DNA of 64,000 bases from Tumebacillus algifaecis (GCF_002243515.1 NZ_CP022657.1:960001-1024000), one strand, 5' to 3'. Shown: positions 24,395-33,729, counted from the first letter of the stretch. The notes: generated by a model from the sequence alone, not told the origin. Translations and numbers: made by a program.

Positions 24395-25930
24395 ATGCAA
24401 CAATTTAAAGAGAGCATGCTGAAACTGATCATCGAAACCTCGACCAATCTGCCGTCAGACGTTCGCAAAGCGGTGACGAAAGCGCGTCTGGAAGAGGAGT
24501 TGGGCAATCGTTCCTCGCTCGCACTCGATACGATCGCGGAAAACATCGTGATGGCGCAGGAAGAAGAGCAGCCGATCTGCCAAGACACCGGCATGCCGAC
24601 CTTCCACGTGCACGTTCCGGTCGGTGCGAACCAGATCATCATGAAGAAAGAGATAAAGGAAGCGATTGTCGAAGCGACCAAGATGGGCAAACTGCGCCCG
24701 AACTCGGTCGATTCGCTGACCGGAACCAACTCGGGCGACAACCTCGGCCCGGGCACTCCGGTGATCCACTTCGAACAGTGGGAACGCGATGAGATTGAAG
24801 TGCAGTTGATCCTCAAAGGCGGCGGCTGTGAGAACAAGAACATTCAATACTCGCTGCCGACCGAACTGGAAGGGCTCGGCAAGGCGGGCCGCGACCTAGA
24901 TGGCATCCGCAAGTGTATCCTGCACGCGGTCTATCAGGCGCAAGGGCAAGGTTGCTCGGCAGGCTTCATCGGTGTCGGCATCGGCGGTGATCGCACCTCC
25001 GGCTACACGCTGGCCAAAGACCAACTGTTCCGCCGCACCGATGATGTCAACCCGATCGCAGACCTTGCGAAACTGGAAGACTATATCATGGAGAAGGCGA
25101 ACCACCTCGGCGTGGGCACGATGGGCTTTGGTGGCAAAGTCTCTCTGCTCGGCTGTAAAATCGGTGTGATGAACCGTCTCCCGGCATCGTTTTATGTTTC
25201 GGTCGCCTACAACTGCTGGGCGTTCCGCCGTCTGGGTGTCGTGCTCGATGCAGAGACTGGTGCGATCAAAGACTGGCAGTTTAAAGAAGCGGTCGATCCG
25301 ATCGATGTGTCGAAGAAAGAAGCGGTGGAGAGCGATGATGACACGCGCACCGTGGTATTGCAAGCTCCGATCACCGAAGCGCAAGTGCGCGATCTGAAAG
25401 TGGGCGATGTGGTGATCATCAACGGTGAGATGCACACTGGTCGCGATGCGTTCCATAAATACATGATCGAGCCGGAGCACACCTCCCCTGTTGATTTGAA
25501 CGGCGGCGTGATCTACCATTGTGGCCCGGTCATGATGAAAGATCACAGCGGTGAATGGCATGTCAAGGCGGCTGGCCCGACCACCTCTTCCCGCGAAGAG
25601 CCGTACCAAGCGGACATCATCAAAAAGTTCGGCTTGCGCGCCGTCATCGGCAAAGGCGGTATGGGTCCGAAAACGCTGAAAGGCTTGCAGGAGCACGGCG
25701 CAGTCTACCTGAACGCGATCGGCGGCGCCGCGCAATACTATGCACGTTGCGTGAAAAAGGTAAAAGGCGTAGACCTGATGGAATTTGGTATTCCAGAAGC
25801 GATGTGGCACCTCGAAGTCGAAGGCTTCGCAGCGATCGTCACCATGGACTCGCACGGGAACTCGTTGCATGCTGACATCGATAACCTCTCGCTGAACAAC
25901 CTCTCCGACTTTGCAGAGAAAGTGTTCTAA
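24395..25930 (+). CDS. class I fumarate hydratase (iron-sulfur)
   Basis: A 511-residue single-chain fumarase catalysing fumarate to L-malate in the citric acid cycle. The alpha part (about residues 1-290) shows three likely [4Fe-4S] ligands in PICQDTGMPTF, LKGGGCENKN and SLLGCKIGVM. The beta part (about 320-511) contains GDVVIINGEMHTGRDAFHK and the catalytic TTSSREEPYQADIIKKFG. Length matches FumA/FumB-type fused enzymes. ATG with AAAGGGG about ten bases upstream; single gene with its own terminator. Such enzymes are oxygen-sensitive; a tartrate dehydratase function is the alternative in this family. Confidence 0.92.
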   Translation: MQQFKESMLKLIIETSTNLPSDVRKAVTKARLEEELGNRSSLALDTIAENIVMAQEEEQPICQDTGMPTFHVHVPVGANQIIMKKEIKEAIVEATKMGKLRPNSVDSLTGTNSGDNLGPGTPVIHFEQWERDEIEVQLILKGGGCENKNIQYSLPTELEGLGKAGRDLDGIRKCILHAVYQAQGQGCSAGFIGVGIGGDRTSGYTLAKDQLFRRTDDVNPIADLAKLEDYIMEKANHLGVGTMGFGGKVSLLGCKIGVMNRLPASFYVSVAYNCWAFRRLGVVLDAETGAIKDWQFKEAVDPIDVSKKEAVESDDDTRTVVLQAPITEAQVRDLKVGDVVIINGEMHTGRDAFHKYMIEPEHTSPVDLNGGVIYHCGPVMMKDHSGEWHVKAAGPTTSSREEPYQADIIKKFGLRAVIGKGGMGPKTLKGLQEHGAVYLNAIGGAAQYYARCVKKVKGVDLMEFGIPEAMWHLEVEGFAAIVTMDSHGNSLHADIDNLSLNNLSDFAEKVF

Positions 25931-25947
25931 GCTCGCTTGATCACAAG

Positions 25948-25981
25948 ACAACCCTTCCCGATTGGAGGAAGGGTTGTTTTT
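25948..25981 (+). terminator. Rho-independent terminator of fumarase gene
   Basis: ACAACCCTTCC (25948-25958) pairs with GGAAGGGTTGT (25967-25977), then a T run. Confidence 0.9.
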
Positions 25982-26075
25982 CTTATCGTAAGAAATATTG
26001 CCAATCTCGTGTCGTCCCTTTCATTTTCACCGTCCGCTTGGTTATAATGGTAGCAAAAGAGGGAGGGCGTGCGAA

Positions 26076-26315
26076 ATGGATAAGCCTGGTTTTTTCCAAA
26101 ATGTTGTTGGCATGTTTAAGGACCCACACACGCCGCGGCGTGATAAACTGTTGATCGCAGGTGGTATCGTCTATATCATCTCCCCGATCGATCTGATTCC
26201 CGATTTTCTGTTTTTGGTCGGCTATGCTGACGATCTTGCCTGCCTGGTCGGGACGGCCAGCCTGTTCTATAAGACGTACAACCGCTATGTCAAACGCAAC
26301 CGCATCGTCGGCTAA
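26076..26315 (+). CDS. YkvA/DUF1232 family small membrane protein
   Basis: A 79-residue protein. DPHTPRRDKLLIAGGIVYII followed by SPIDLIPDFLFLVGYADDLA is the unmistakable DUF1232 signature, with two membrane-associated segments. GGGAGGG lies six bases before ATG 26076; an open frame reaches 25998 without a site. TATAAT at 26043-26048 is a good -10 box with a poor -35. Family function is not known. Confidence 0.88.
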   Translation: MDKPGFFQNVVGMFKDPHTPRRDKLLIAGGIVYIISPIDLIPDFLFLVGYADDLACLVGTASLFYKTYNRYVKRNRIVG

Positions 26316-26325
26316 ACGGGATCGG

Positions 26326-26354
26326 TTGCAGGATGGAAATCTTTGCGTTATAAT
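26326..26354 (+). promoter_or_regulatory. sigma-A promoter of argS T-box transcript
   Basis: TTGCAG at 26326-26331 and TATAAT at 26349-26354 with an exact 17-base spacer, predicting transcription from about 26361. Confidence 0.75.
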
Positions 26355-26360
26355 ATGAAA

Positions 26361-26611
26361 AATATACAGTCTGTGATGAGGCGAGTATCTGCTTGCGGAA
26401 CGCCAGCGAGTCAGGGATGGTGGAAGCCTGACGGGGAAGCATGTGGAGAAGCGCACCTCTGAGACGCTGCCTGAACTTTTTTTGTAGGGTGTGCCGGGAC
26501 TGCCCGTTACAGCAGATGCAGAAGTTGGCTCGTGTCGATGAGACGGGCAACAAGAGTGGTACCGCGGGAGCAACAGCTCTCGTCTCTTTCCAAGGAGACG
26601 AGAGCTTTTTT
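26361..26611 (+). promoter_or_regulatory. T-box riboswitch, Arg (CGC) specifier candidate
   Basis: The leader senses uncharged tRNA and controls argS by termination. AGAGTGGTACCGCGGG at 26553-26568 is the T-box bulge consensus (UGGNACC at 26557-26563). It is followed by a terminator: GCTCTCGTCTC pairs with GAGACGAGAGC (26595-26605), then six T. Stem I lies upstream with GATGAGGCGAGTA. In the specifier region, GAGAAG-CGC-ACC places the arginine codon CGC at 26452-26454 before a purine, in agreement with the downstream gene. Confidence 0.93.
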
Positions 26612-26651
26612 ATTTGATTGAACTATTCTGATAAAAAGGTGTGTGTGGAAG

Positions 26652-28367
26652 ATGCCGTACAAACATAAGATTGCAGAACAGATTGCACAGGTGGTCAACC
26701 TCGATTTAGCGACCGTCACCAAAATGCTGGAAACGCCAAAAGATCAAAAGATGGGTGACCTTGCGTTCCCTTGCTTCCAATTGGCGAAAACGCTGCGCAA
26801 AGCGCCGCCTGTGATCGCGGCAGATGTGGCGGCCCAATTGACCCCGGCGTTGCAAGAGGCGGGCGTGCCGGTTTCCAACTTGCAAGTGGTCGGTGCGTAC
26901 ATCAACTTCTTCCTCGACCAGCAAGCGGTCGCCCGCGATGTGATCACAGCGGTGTTGACGCAAGGTGAGAACTATGGCGCCCAAGACCTCGGCGGTGGCG
27001 CGCATGTGACGATCGACCTGTCGTCGCCAAACATCGCCAAGCCGTTTTCGATGGGTCATCTGCGCTCGACCGTCATCGGGAACGCGCTTGCAAATCTGCT
27101 GGAAAAGATGAACTACAGCCCGGTGCGGATCAACCACCTTGGCGACTGGGGCACCCAGTTTGGCAAACTGATCGTCGCCTATAAACTGTGGGGTAGCGAA
27201 GAGGCGGTGCGCGAGAATCCGATCCCTGAACTGCTCCGCCTGTACATCAAGTTTCATGAGGAAGCCAAAGCGCATCCGGAACTGGAAGATCAAGGTCGGG
27301 AGTGGTTTAAAAAGCTGGAAGATGGCGATGCCGATGCCGAGCAGCTCTGGCAATGGTTCCGCGATGAGTCTTTGCAGGAGTTTAACAAAACGTATGAACT
27401 GATGGGCATCAAGTTCGACTCCCTGCATGGCGAAGCGTTCTACAACGACAAGATGGATCGCGTCGTCAACGAACTGGAAGCCAAAGGTCTGCTCGTAGAA
27501 GACGAAGGGGCGATGGTCGTCAAGCTCGACGAGTATGACATGCCGCCGTGCCTGATCAAAAAATCGGACGGTGCGACGCTGTACGCAACTCGCGATCTGG
27601 CCGCAGCTCTTTATCGTCAGGATACCTACAAATTTACCAAAGCGCTCTATGTGGTCGGCAATGAACAGCGCTTGCACTTCCGCCAAGTGTTTAAAGTGCT
27701 GGAAAAGATGGGCTACGAGTGGGCGCAAGAGATGCATCACATCCCGTTTGGCATGATGCTCAAAGACGGTAAGAAAATGTCAACCCGCAAAGGCAAAGTC
27801 ATTCTGCTCGACGAAGTGCTGCAGACGGCGGTAGACGATGTGAAAAAAGTGATCGCCGAGAAGAACCCGCAACTGGAGAACCAAGACAAAGTGACAGAGC
27901 AAGTCGGGGTAGGCGCGATCATCTTCCATGACTTGAAAAACTACCGCATGAACGACATCAACTTCTCCTGGGAAGAGATGTTGACTTTCGAAGGCGAAAC
28001 CGGGCCGTATGTGCAGTATACACATGCGCGCGCCAACTCGATTTTGCGCAAAGCAGGCTATGTGGAAAACACAGCGGTCACTCTGCCTGAAGGGGCGCTG
28101 GAAGGGCCGGAGTCTTGGGCGGTGGTCACGCTCTTGCTCAACTTCCCGCATGTGATCAAGCGTGCAGCAGACGAGTTCGACCCGTCGGTGCTTGGCAAAT
28201 ACATCATCGACCTCGCGCAAGCATTTAACAAATTTTACGCGAACGTTCGCGTGCTCGCCGAGGATGAAGCGGTGAAACAGGCACGCTTGCAACTGGTGGC
28301 CGCGACGGCGATCGCGCTCAAGGAAGGTCTTCGCCTGCTCGGGTTGGAAGCACCTGCTGAGATGTAA
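26652..28367 (+). CDS. argS: arginyl-tRNA synthetase
   Basis: A 571-residue class I synthetase that charges tRNA-Arg with arginine. The N-terminal Add-1 domain contains KMGDLAFPCFQLAKTLRKAP; the HIGH-type motif appears in SSPNIAKPFSMGHLRSTVIG; YATRDLAAALYR and GMMLKDGKKMSTRKGKVILL cover the KMSKS region; the C-terminal DALR domain holds the FETGPYVQY-like and ARANSILRKAG stretches. ATG 26652 is preferred to GTG 26643 because AAAGGTG ends ten bases before it. Controlled by the T-box upstream. Confidence 0.96.
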   Translation: MPYKHKIAEQIAQVVNLDLATVTKMLETPKDQKMGDLAFPCFQLAKTLRKAPPVIAADVAAQLTPALQEAGVPVSNLQVVGAYINFFLDQQAVARDVITAVLTQGENYGAQDLGGGAHVTIDLSSPNIAKPFSMGHLRSTVIGNALANLLEKMNYSPVRINHLGDWGTQFGKLIVAYKLWGSEEAVRENPIPELLRLYIKFHEEAKAHPELEDQGREWFKKLEDGDADAEQLWQWFRDESLQEFNKTYELMGIKFDSLHGEAFYNDKMDRVVNELEAKGLLVEDEGAMVVKLDEYDMPPCLIKKSDGATLYATRDLAAALYRQDTYKFTKALYVVGNEQRLHFRQVFKVLEKMGYEWAQEMHHIPFGMMLKDGKKMSTRKGKVILLDEVLQTAVDDVKKVIAEKNPQLENQDKVTEQVGVGAIIFHDLKNYRMNDINFSWEEMLTFEGETGPYVQYTHARANSILRKAGYVENTAVTLPEGALEGPESWAVVTLLLNFPHVIKRAADEFDPSVLGKYIIDLAQAFNKFYANVRVLAEDEAVKQARLQLVAATAIALKEGLRLLGLEAPAEM

Positions 28368-28404
28368 GGAATAAGCCAGCGGAACGCTACCTAGTTCCTT
28401 TTAT
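28366..28404 (+). terminator. probable terminator of argS
   Basis: AAGGAA and TTCCTT enclose an inner AGCG/CGCT stem, followed by TTATT. Confidence 0.55.
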
Positions 28405-28537
28405 TAAAAAATGCAAGGTATTTTCATTCGTTGTGTACAAAATTAAGAACAACGAAGGAGTTCTAGTAAAAAACGCCGAATTTCTTCTAAAGCGGGCCTA
28501 TACCCCTGTGGACGAACCCGCTTCTAGGAGGGATTCG

Positions 28538-29680
28538 ATGGACTTCTTAGTTCTCGGTGTGTCTTTGGCGATTGCGGTAGTTTGTGTGGCAGGATCTGCC
28601 TTCTTTTTCAATAGATACAGCCCGTATGGAAGACATGGACGCAGGCAAAAAGAAGGGGCTCTGCTCCACGCCCGCTACCATTATGTGATCGAAGCGGACC
28701 CGCGGGCGATCCTGCTGTTTCAACCTGATCTGACCTTGGTCGAGATCAACCAGCGGGGACGCGATTGGCTGAAAGGAACGCTGGCCGATCTGCAAGGCAA
28801 GACGGCGCTCGAGGTGCTCAGCCGTCTGCAGCCCGAACACCCACAGGCCTTGTTGGATCAGATCATGCAAAAGGGCGCGATCGAGCTGAAGGTTGGCGAG
28901 CGCATCTTGAGTGATTTTGAGTGGTCCGATCTGTTCGATGAACAAGGGCTTCGGGTCGGCGCAGTGCTTTGTTTCCGCGATGTGACCGAGGAGAAAAAGT
29001 TCCAGCGTGAGATCATCCAGTCTGAGAAGCTAGCAGTTGTCGGGCAGTTGGCAGCTGCGATGGCGCATGAGATTCGCAACCCGCTGACCTCGATCAAAGG
29101 TTTTTTGCAGTTGTTGCATCGGCTGAAGACGATGGAGCAGGAAGGCGAGATCAAGGAGTACACGCGCATCATGGTCGAAGAGGTCGATCGGATGGAGAAG
29201 ATCATCCGCGACTTCCTCTTGATGACGAAGCCAAGCGATGTGATTCGGGAGACGATCTCTTTAAATACGGTGATCGAACGGGTGCTGATCCTTGTGCAGA
29301 ACCAAGCGATCTTGCGCAACATTCAGGTGGTGACAGAACTGAGCGTGCTGTCGTCCGTGCAGATGCACAAAGAGGCGATCCAACAGGTCGTGCTCAACCT
29401 GATGCAAAATGCGCTGGAAGCGATGAACGTCGGCGGTACGCTGACGGTGCGCACAGAAGAGGACGAAAAGTATGTCGTCCTACAGGTGATCGACACGGGT
29501 ATCGGCATGACCGACGAGGAGCTGCACAACCTCGGCAGCCCGTTTTATTCCACGAAAACGGAAGGAACGGGGCTTGGTCTGACCGTATCCTCGAAGATCA
29601 TCAAAGAGCATCGCGGCCATCTGGACGTCCAATCGAAAAAAGGTGTCGGTACGACGATCACCATTCGCTTACCCAAATAA
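28538..29680 (+). CDS. PAS-domain sensor histidine kinase (sporulation kinase type)
   Basis: A 380-residue kinase. A membrane segment (about residues 2-21) is followed by a PAS domain (about 40-155, HYVIEADPRAILLFQPDLTL), the H box MAHEIRNPLTSIKGFLQLLH with the phosphorylated His, and an ATPase domain with NLMQNALEAM, DTGIGM and GTGLGLTVSSKII. The H box closely resembles KinA/KinE-type kinases that feed Spo0A, which fits a spore former; no response regulator is adjacent. TAGGAGGG lies before ATG 28538; the open frame from 28433 lacks a site. Confidence 0.88.
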   Translation: MDFLVLGVSLAIAVVCVAGSAFFFNRYSPYGRHGRRQKEGALLHARYHYVIEADPRAILLFQPDLTLVEINQRGRDWLKGTLADLQGKTALEVLSRLQPEHPQALLDQIMQKGAIELKVGERILSDFEWSDLFDEQGLRVGAVLCFRDVTEEKKFQREIIQSEKLAVVGQLAAAMAHEIRNPLTSIKGFLQLLHRLKTMEQEGEIKEYTRIMVEEVDRMEKIIRDFLLMTKPSDVIRETISLNTVIERVLILVQNQAILRNIQVVTELSVLSSVQMHKEAIQQVVLNLMQNALEAMNVGGTLTVRTEEDEKYVVLQVIDTGIGMTDEELHNLGSPFYSTKTEGTGLGLTVSSKIIKEHRGHLDVQSKKGVGTTITIRLPK

Positions 29681-29722
29681 TAGCGGCTGGGGGAACACGC
29701 CACAGACCGTCAAGTATACGTA

Positions 29723-29753
29723 AAGGCCGGGGAGATTCCCCGGCCTTTTTTGT
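29723..29753 (+). terminator. Rho-independent terminator
   Basis: AAGGCCGGGG-AGAT-TCCCCGGCCTT hairpin and T run. It lies between converging genes and may work partly in both directions. Confidence 0.85.
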
Positions 29754-29769
29754 CGATTATGTTGTTGAT

Positions 29770-31365
29770 TTATGCTTGTACGAATTGGGTGACGAAGTAT
29801 TGCGGGCTCAGCGGTTCTCCAGTCGCCTTGGCGATCTTTTCGTTCCAAGACCAGCGAGCACCTGGTTTGAAGAATTTTTGGGTGAGCCATTCACCGATGC
29901 GCGTGTCGCTTGTGATCGAGGTGATGTTCAGGTCGCGAGAGAGCGCCGCTTGCAATTGCGAGGCGGTCAGTTCGCCCAGCATGTAGTTTTGGTAATAGAC
30001 CGGCACGACGGCGAGGTGAATTTTTGCCGCCCAGTCGGGGAGGTTGCGGTCTTCCGGACGGGTGACAAGTTGGAAGCGCTCAACATAGTCCCACCACAGC
30101 TTGTTCAGGTCTTGTTCCGGATTCTTGTACAGGTCGCGCTCGAAGTGCGTCATGACGAGGTTCCAACGCACGAAGATCAGCATGGTGCGCGTTAGTTGTT
30201 TGTTGAACTCCGCTTCTAACGAGTGGGCTTCATCAGCCGGAACGCCGGCGATTTGGATTAGGAAGTCTGCGCTTTTGGTCAGGCGGCCGAACAGCATCGC
30301 GATCGCCTCAGTGGTTAGCGTATGCGCCGCATCACGCAGCACATACGGAAGCGACGGGTCGTTGTAGTAGTCATACACCGCATGGCCCGCTTCGTGCAAC
30401 ATCGTAGACATCCAGTAGTCGTTGTTGCGCACGTTGCACAGCATCCGCGTATCGCCTTCACGGTCGATGTTTGTGCAATAGGCATGCTGGTACTTGCCTT
30501 CGCGCTCGTACAGGTCGGAGTTGTCGATGATCTTTTGCATGTCGGTCAGACCGATGCTGTCAAAATACTTTTTGGTCAGCGCCACCACGTCCTGATCGAC
30601 AAAATACTTGTCGAGATCGAGGTCGGACATCACCGGGACCTCTTGGAAGAACGGATCGGAATAGTGCCACGGGAGCATCTGCGACGGGTCGATGCCGTAG
30701 CGCTGTGACAGTTCCGCATCCAGTTCCTGCTTCATCGCGGCATAAGGAGCCAGCGTCTGGCGCTCCAGTTCGCCAAGTAGATCGAACAGTTCGCTTTCGT
30801 TCAGTTCCTGCAATGTCAGGTTCATCGTGTAAAAATTGTCATAGCCGAGCTTCTTCGCGATCGCGTTGCGGAAGCGAACCACGTCCAGCACTTTGTCGGC
30901 AACAGCGACGCCGATCTGCTTGGAACCTTCCCATGCCGTTTGGCGTTTGGTGTTGTCCAGCTCTTGGCGCAAGATGTCGCTGATTTCGTTGTCCGATTTT
31001 TTCTCGCCGTCGATCGTGGCGCGGAACGTGTTGTAGATGCTCTCGATTTCCGTTTCCATCGCGACTAGCTTTTCGATGTCGGCATCGTCCATCTGCTGTT
31101 GCTCATATTGGTTATAGAGGATGACCAACTGACGGGCGAGCAGTGGATCGGTCACCGCGCCGCTCTCTTTCAATCGCTTCAGTTCTGCGAAATCTTCACG
31201 GTTGGCCAGCAGTTTCATATATTCTGATTTCAGCGCGCTGTAGCGTGCTTCCGCTTCTGGATTGCCGTGATTGGTGGCTTCCCAGTAGGCGATCGAAGAA
31301 TCGATCGTCAGTTTGCGATACGTTGGAATCACGCGATCCAGAAAATTTTGCATTTCGGTGTTCAA
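29770..31365 (-). CDS. HEAGH zinc metallopeptidase (M2/M3-like)
   Basis: A 531-residue, almost all-helical metallopeptidase. HEAGH at residues 324-328 supplies two zinc ligands and the catalytic Glu; Glu353 in TLTTEAIAM, 25 residues after the second His, fits the third ligand as in the gluzincins M2 (ACE-like) and M3 (oligopeptidase-like). The C-terminus has the VVPVYYQNYMLGELTASQL pattern of these families. Start is TTG 31365 with AGAGGGGG seven bases upstream. No signal peptide, so probably a cytoplasmic oligopeptidase. Confidence 0.85.
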   Translation of the reverse strand: MNTEMQNFLDRVIPTYRKLTIDSSIAYWEATNHGNPEAEARYSALKSEYMKLLANREDFAELKRLKESGAVTDPLLARQLVILYNQYEQQQMDDADIEKLVAMETEIESIYNTFRATIDGEKKSDNEISDILRQELDNTKRQTAWEGSKQIGVAVADKVLDVVRFRNAIAKKLGYDNFYTMNLTLQELNESELFDLLGELERQTLAPYAAMKQELDAELSQRYGIDPSQMLPWHYSDPFFQEVPVMSDLDLDKYFVDQDVVALTKKYFDSIGLTDMQKIIDNSDLYEREGKYQHAYCTNIDREGDTRMLCNVRNNDYWMSTMLHEAGHAVYDYYNDPSLPYVLRDAAHTLTTEAIAMLFGRLTKSADFLIQIAGVPADEAHSLEAEFNKQLTRTMLIFVRWNLVMTHFERDLYKNPEQDLNKLWWDYVERFQLVTRPEDRNLPDWAAKIHLAVVPVYYQNYMLGELTASQLQAALSRDLNITSITSDTRIGEWLTQKFFKPGARWSWNEKIAKATGEPLSPQYFVTQFVQA

Positions 31366-31475
31366 TGTATATCCCCCTCTATATAATTAGATTCTGTAGA
31401 AGTGTTACTTGGTTGTATTCCCTTATTGTACCATAGGAAGTAGAAGAATTCTCAGCAGAAACGGAGGGACGAAAG

Positions 31476-32027
31476 GTGTTCGATCCGACCATCTATGACA
31501 ATTTGAAAGTGGTGTTTGAAGGGGCCTTGTACGATCTTGACCGCGAGGGGCGAATCTTGGTCTCCGGGCGTGAGGATCTGGTCAATCTCGCCACGATGGC
31601 GCGCACGTTTGTGATGAAGGTAGAGAAACCGGAACATGCAACCTGTATCGGCAAGTTGGAGCTGACCTCGACCTTGGTCGATTTTGCTTCCGAGCTGCGG
31701 CTGATGCGGCTGGCCGATGAAGTTCCGGGCGTGCTTTTGACTATGTCATTCGAAATGCCGGAGCGGATGGTTGTGCAAAGTCCCGCCTTGGATGATCATT
31801 TTCAAGCGGTGTGGGCCGAAGTGGCGGAGGTGGTGCATGAACGCCTTGCGCCATTTGAGCCGCAGCCCGAAAAGCGCAAACATATGGAGGAGCCAGATGG
31901 GATCTACCGCATCACCTTATCTTTTCGCGGCAAGATCGATGAAGACAACATCGAGGATGTGGTGCCGCTCTTGGAGCATTTTGTCTCCTCATTAGAAACG
32001 ATTGAAGACATCGGGAACTCGCTCTGA
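31476..32027 (+). CDS. hypothetical protein, 183 aa
   Basis: An acidic soluble protein of unknown family, with mixed alpha/beta character: FDPTIYDNLKVVFEGALYDL, CIGKLELTSTLVDFASELRL and IYRITLSFRGKIDEDNIEDV can be read as strand-helix units. GTG 31476 is preceded by CGGAGGGA. Divergent from the metallopeptidase gene and followed by a terminator overlapping its stop codon. No function can be proposed. Confidence 0.7.
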   Translation: MFDPTIYDNLKVVFEGALYDLDREGRILVSGREDLVNLATMARTFVMKVEKPEHATCIGKLELTSTLVDFASELRLMRLADEVPGVLLTMSFEMPERMVVQSPALDDHFQAVWAEVAEVVHERLAPFEPQPEKRKHMEEPDGIYRITLSFRGKIDEDNIEDVVPLLEHFVSSLETIEDIGNSL

Positions 32028-32040
32028 GCGGGTTCTTTTT
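32015..32040 (+). terminator. Rho-independent terminator
   Basis: GAACTCGCT-CTG-AGCGGGTTC with one wobble, then TTTTTATTT; overlaps the stop codon at 32025-32027. Confidence 0.8.
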
Positions 32041-32158
32041 ATTTGGTCAGATGTCTGACTTCTCGAAAAATGAATTTTATTAATGATTTCTTAATGATAT
32101 TTGAACATCTCTGATATATAATTACGTTTGGGCCGATAAAACTTTTACTAGGGTCTTA

Positions 32159-32346
32159 GCAGGCGTGTGTGTTTTGATTCTGCCTGAGCCGAACACAAAT
32201 TTCACGGCCACTGAGCAAACGGTGACTCTTCCCCGCACAATGACGGAAGCGGTTTGACATCTGTGGCCAACTACAACTCTTGGCCACTATACAGCATCTC
32301 CAAACTCGCGGTGAACACCGTGGAGTGGTTGGCAAAAGACCTGTAA
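32159..32346 (+). pseudogene. decayed duplicate of the lamin-tail protein gene
   Basis: The first part reads GVCVLILPEPNTNFTATEQT, matching GVDVLVLPEPNTNFTAAEKT of the intact gene at 32383. After an internal deletion of well over 100 codons and a frame change, the rest reads NDGSGLTSVANYNSWP and KLAVNTVEWLAKDL, then TAA at 32344-32346, matching the intact C-terminus. No start or binding site. A remnant of a tandem copy whose 5' end and centre are gone. Confidence 0.85.
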
Positions 32347-32382
32347 ACACAGGCTAAATCAGAATGATCGGGAGGTAATCTT

Positions 32383-33729
32383 ATGAAAAAGAACAAGCTG
32401 TTAGGCGCTGCGATGCTGGCCGTTGCTTTGGTGGGCACGGCCGCTCTTCCTACTGGTTTCAACCATGCGAACGCGGCGAGCAACATCGTGATCAACGAAG
32501 TGATGTGGAATCAAACTTCGGGCGGGGAATGGGTGGAACTGTACAATCCGACGTCCGCTGCGATCGACGTATCCGGGCTCCTTCTGTCGGACAACGAAGG
32601 CACCGACACCGCGGAAGGTGAATATTGGATTCCGACAGGCACTTCCATTCCGGCAGGCGGCTATCTGACCATCGGGGCTTCCAATTCGTCCGCTACGCTG
32701 AAGTGGACTTCGACCGGACCTGCTTTTTCCAACTCCGGCGACGGCGTGTATCTTGTGCGCGACAGCAACAAAGACGGCATGTGGAGTGCTGCCGACAAGA
32801 TCGACGGCTTTGAATTCATTACTTCTTGGGGCGGCAATGGCAACGGCTACTCCTTGGAGCGCAAATCGGCAGACGGTACTTCTACACTGCAGGCTACCTG
32901 GGGCCAATCGACCGCGCTGAACGGGACACCGAACGCGAAAAACTCGATCAGCACCGACAGTGGCGGCGGAGATGGTGGCACGACTCCACCTCAGACTGGC
33001 GGCAACAAGGTCGTTCTGTTTGACAACGCGCACTGCAACACCTGTGGCAATGCGGACTGGGTGATCAACGGTGCGTACTCCGATTTTGCAACCGCGCTGC
33101 GCAACGCAGGCTACACCGTTCGTGAAAATACGGCGCCGATCACCTCTACCGTCTTGAGCGGTGTGGACGTGCTTGTGTTGCCGGAGCCGAACACGAACTT
33201 CACAGCGGCGGAGAAGACTGCGATCAACAACTTTGTTTTGAACAGCGGCAAAGGTCTTTACATCATTTCTGACCATATCGTGTCCGACCGCAACAATGAC
33301 GGATGGGACTCGGTGGAGATTTTCAACGGGTACCTGCAAGGTCAGTACAATGCTGCGAACGAGTGGATCGGCAAGTCGTTCGGTTTCCGCGTCAATGAAA
33401 ATGACATCACGCAAGAGCCGATGACCGATGTGCGCGCCCACGCGATTACAAATGGCGTGACAAGCGTTGCCGCTTGGAACGGAGCGACATTCACAATCAC
33501 CAACTCGACCTATGCCAAAGGTCTCGTCTACCTGACCGACACATCGGTCGGCCCGTATGTGGTGGCGTCCCAGCTTCCGTCTGGCGGCCGTGTATCTGCG
33601 ATTGGCGACTCCTCGCCCTACAACGATGGCTCCGGTTTGACTTCGGTTGCGAACTACAACTCTTGGCCGCAATACGGTCATGCCAAGCTTGCTGTGAACA
33701 CGGTGAAATGGCTGGCGAAAGACCTGTAG
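32383..33729 (+). CDS. secreted lamin-tail-domain (LTD) protein
   Basis: A 448-residue exported protein. Signal peptide about residues 1-31 (ending ANA). A lamin tail domain covers about 33-150 (IVINEVMWNQTSGGEWVELY, FSNSGDGVYLVRDSN). A Gly/Thr/Pro linker (GGGDGGTTPPQTGG) near 193-206 leads to a second domain starting NKVVLFDNAHCNTCG, with DVLVLPEPNTNFTAAE and GLYIISDH, resembling class I glutaminase-like folds, possibly DUF4350-like. Strong RBS GGGAGG before ATG. LTD domains in bacteria occur in surface proteins and nucleases; no nuclease motif is clear here. Confidence 0.8.
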   Translation: MKKNKLLGAAMLAVALVGTAALPTGFNHANAASNIVINEVMWNQTSGGEWVELYNPTSAAIDVSGLLLSDNEGTDTAEGEYWIPTGTSIPAGGYLTIGASNSSATLKWTSTGPAFSNSGDGVYLVRDSNKDGMWSAADKIDGFEFITSWGGNGNGYSLERKSADGTSTLQATWGQSTALNGTPNAKNSISTDSGGGDGGTTPPQTGGNKVVLFDNAHCNTCGNADWVINGAYSDFATALRNAGYTVRENTAPITSTVLSGVDVLVLPEPNTNFTAAEKTAINNFVLNSGKGLYIISDHIVSDRNNDGWDSVEIFNGYLQGQYNAANEWIGKSFGFRVNENDITQEPMTDVRAHAITNGVTSVAAWNGATFTITNSTYAKGLVYLTDTSVGPYVVASQLPSGGRVSAIGDSSPYNDGSGLTSVANYNSWPQYGHAKLAVNTVKWLAKDL

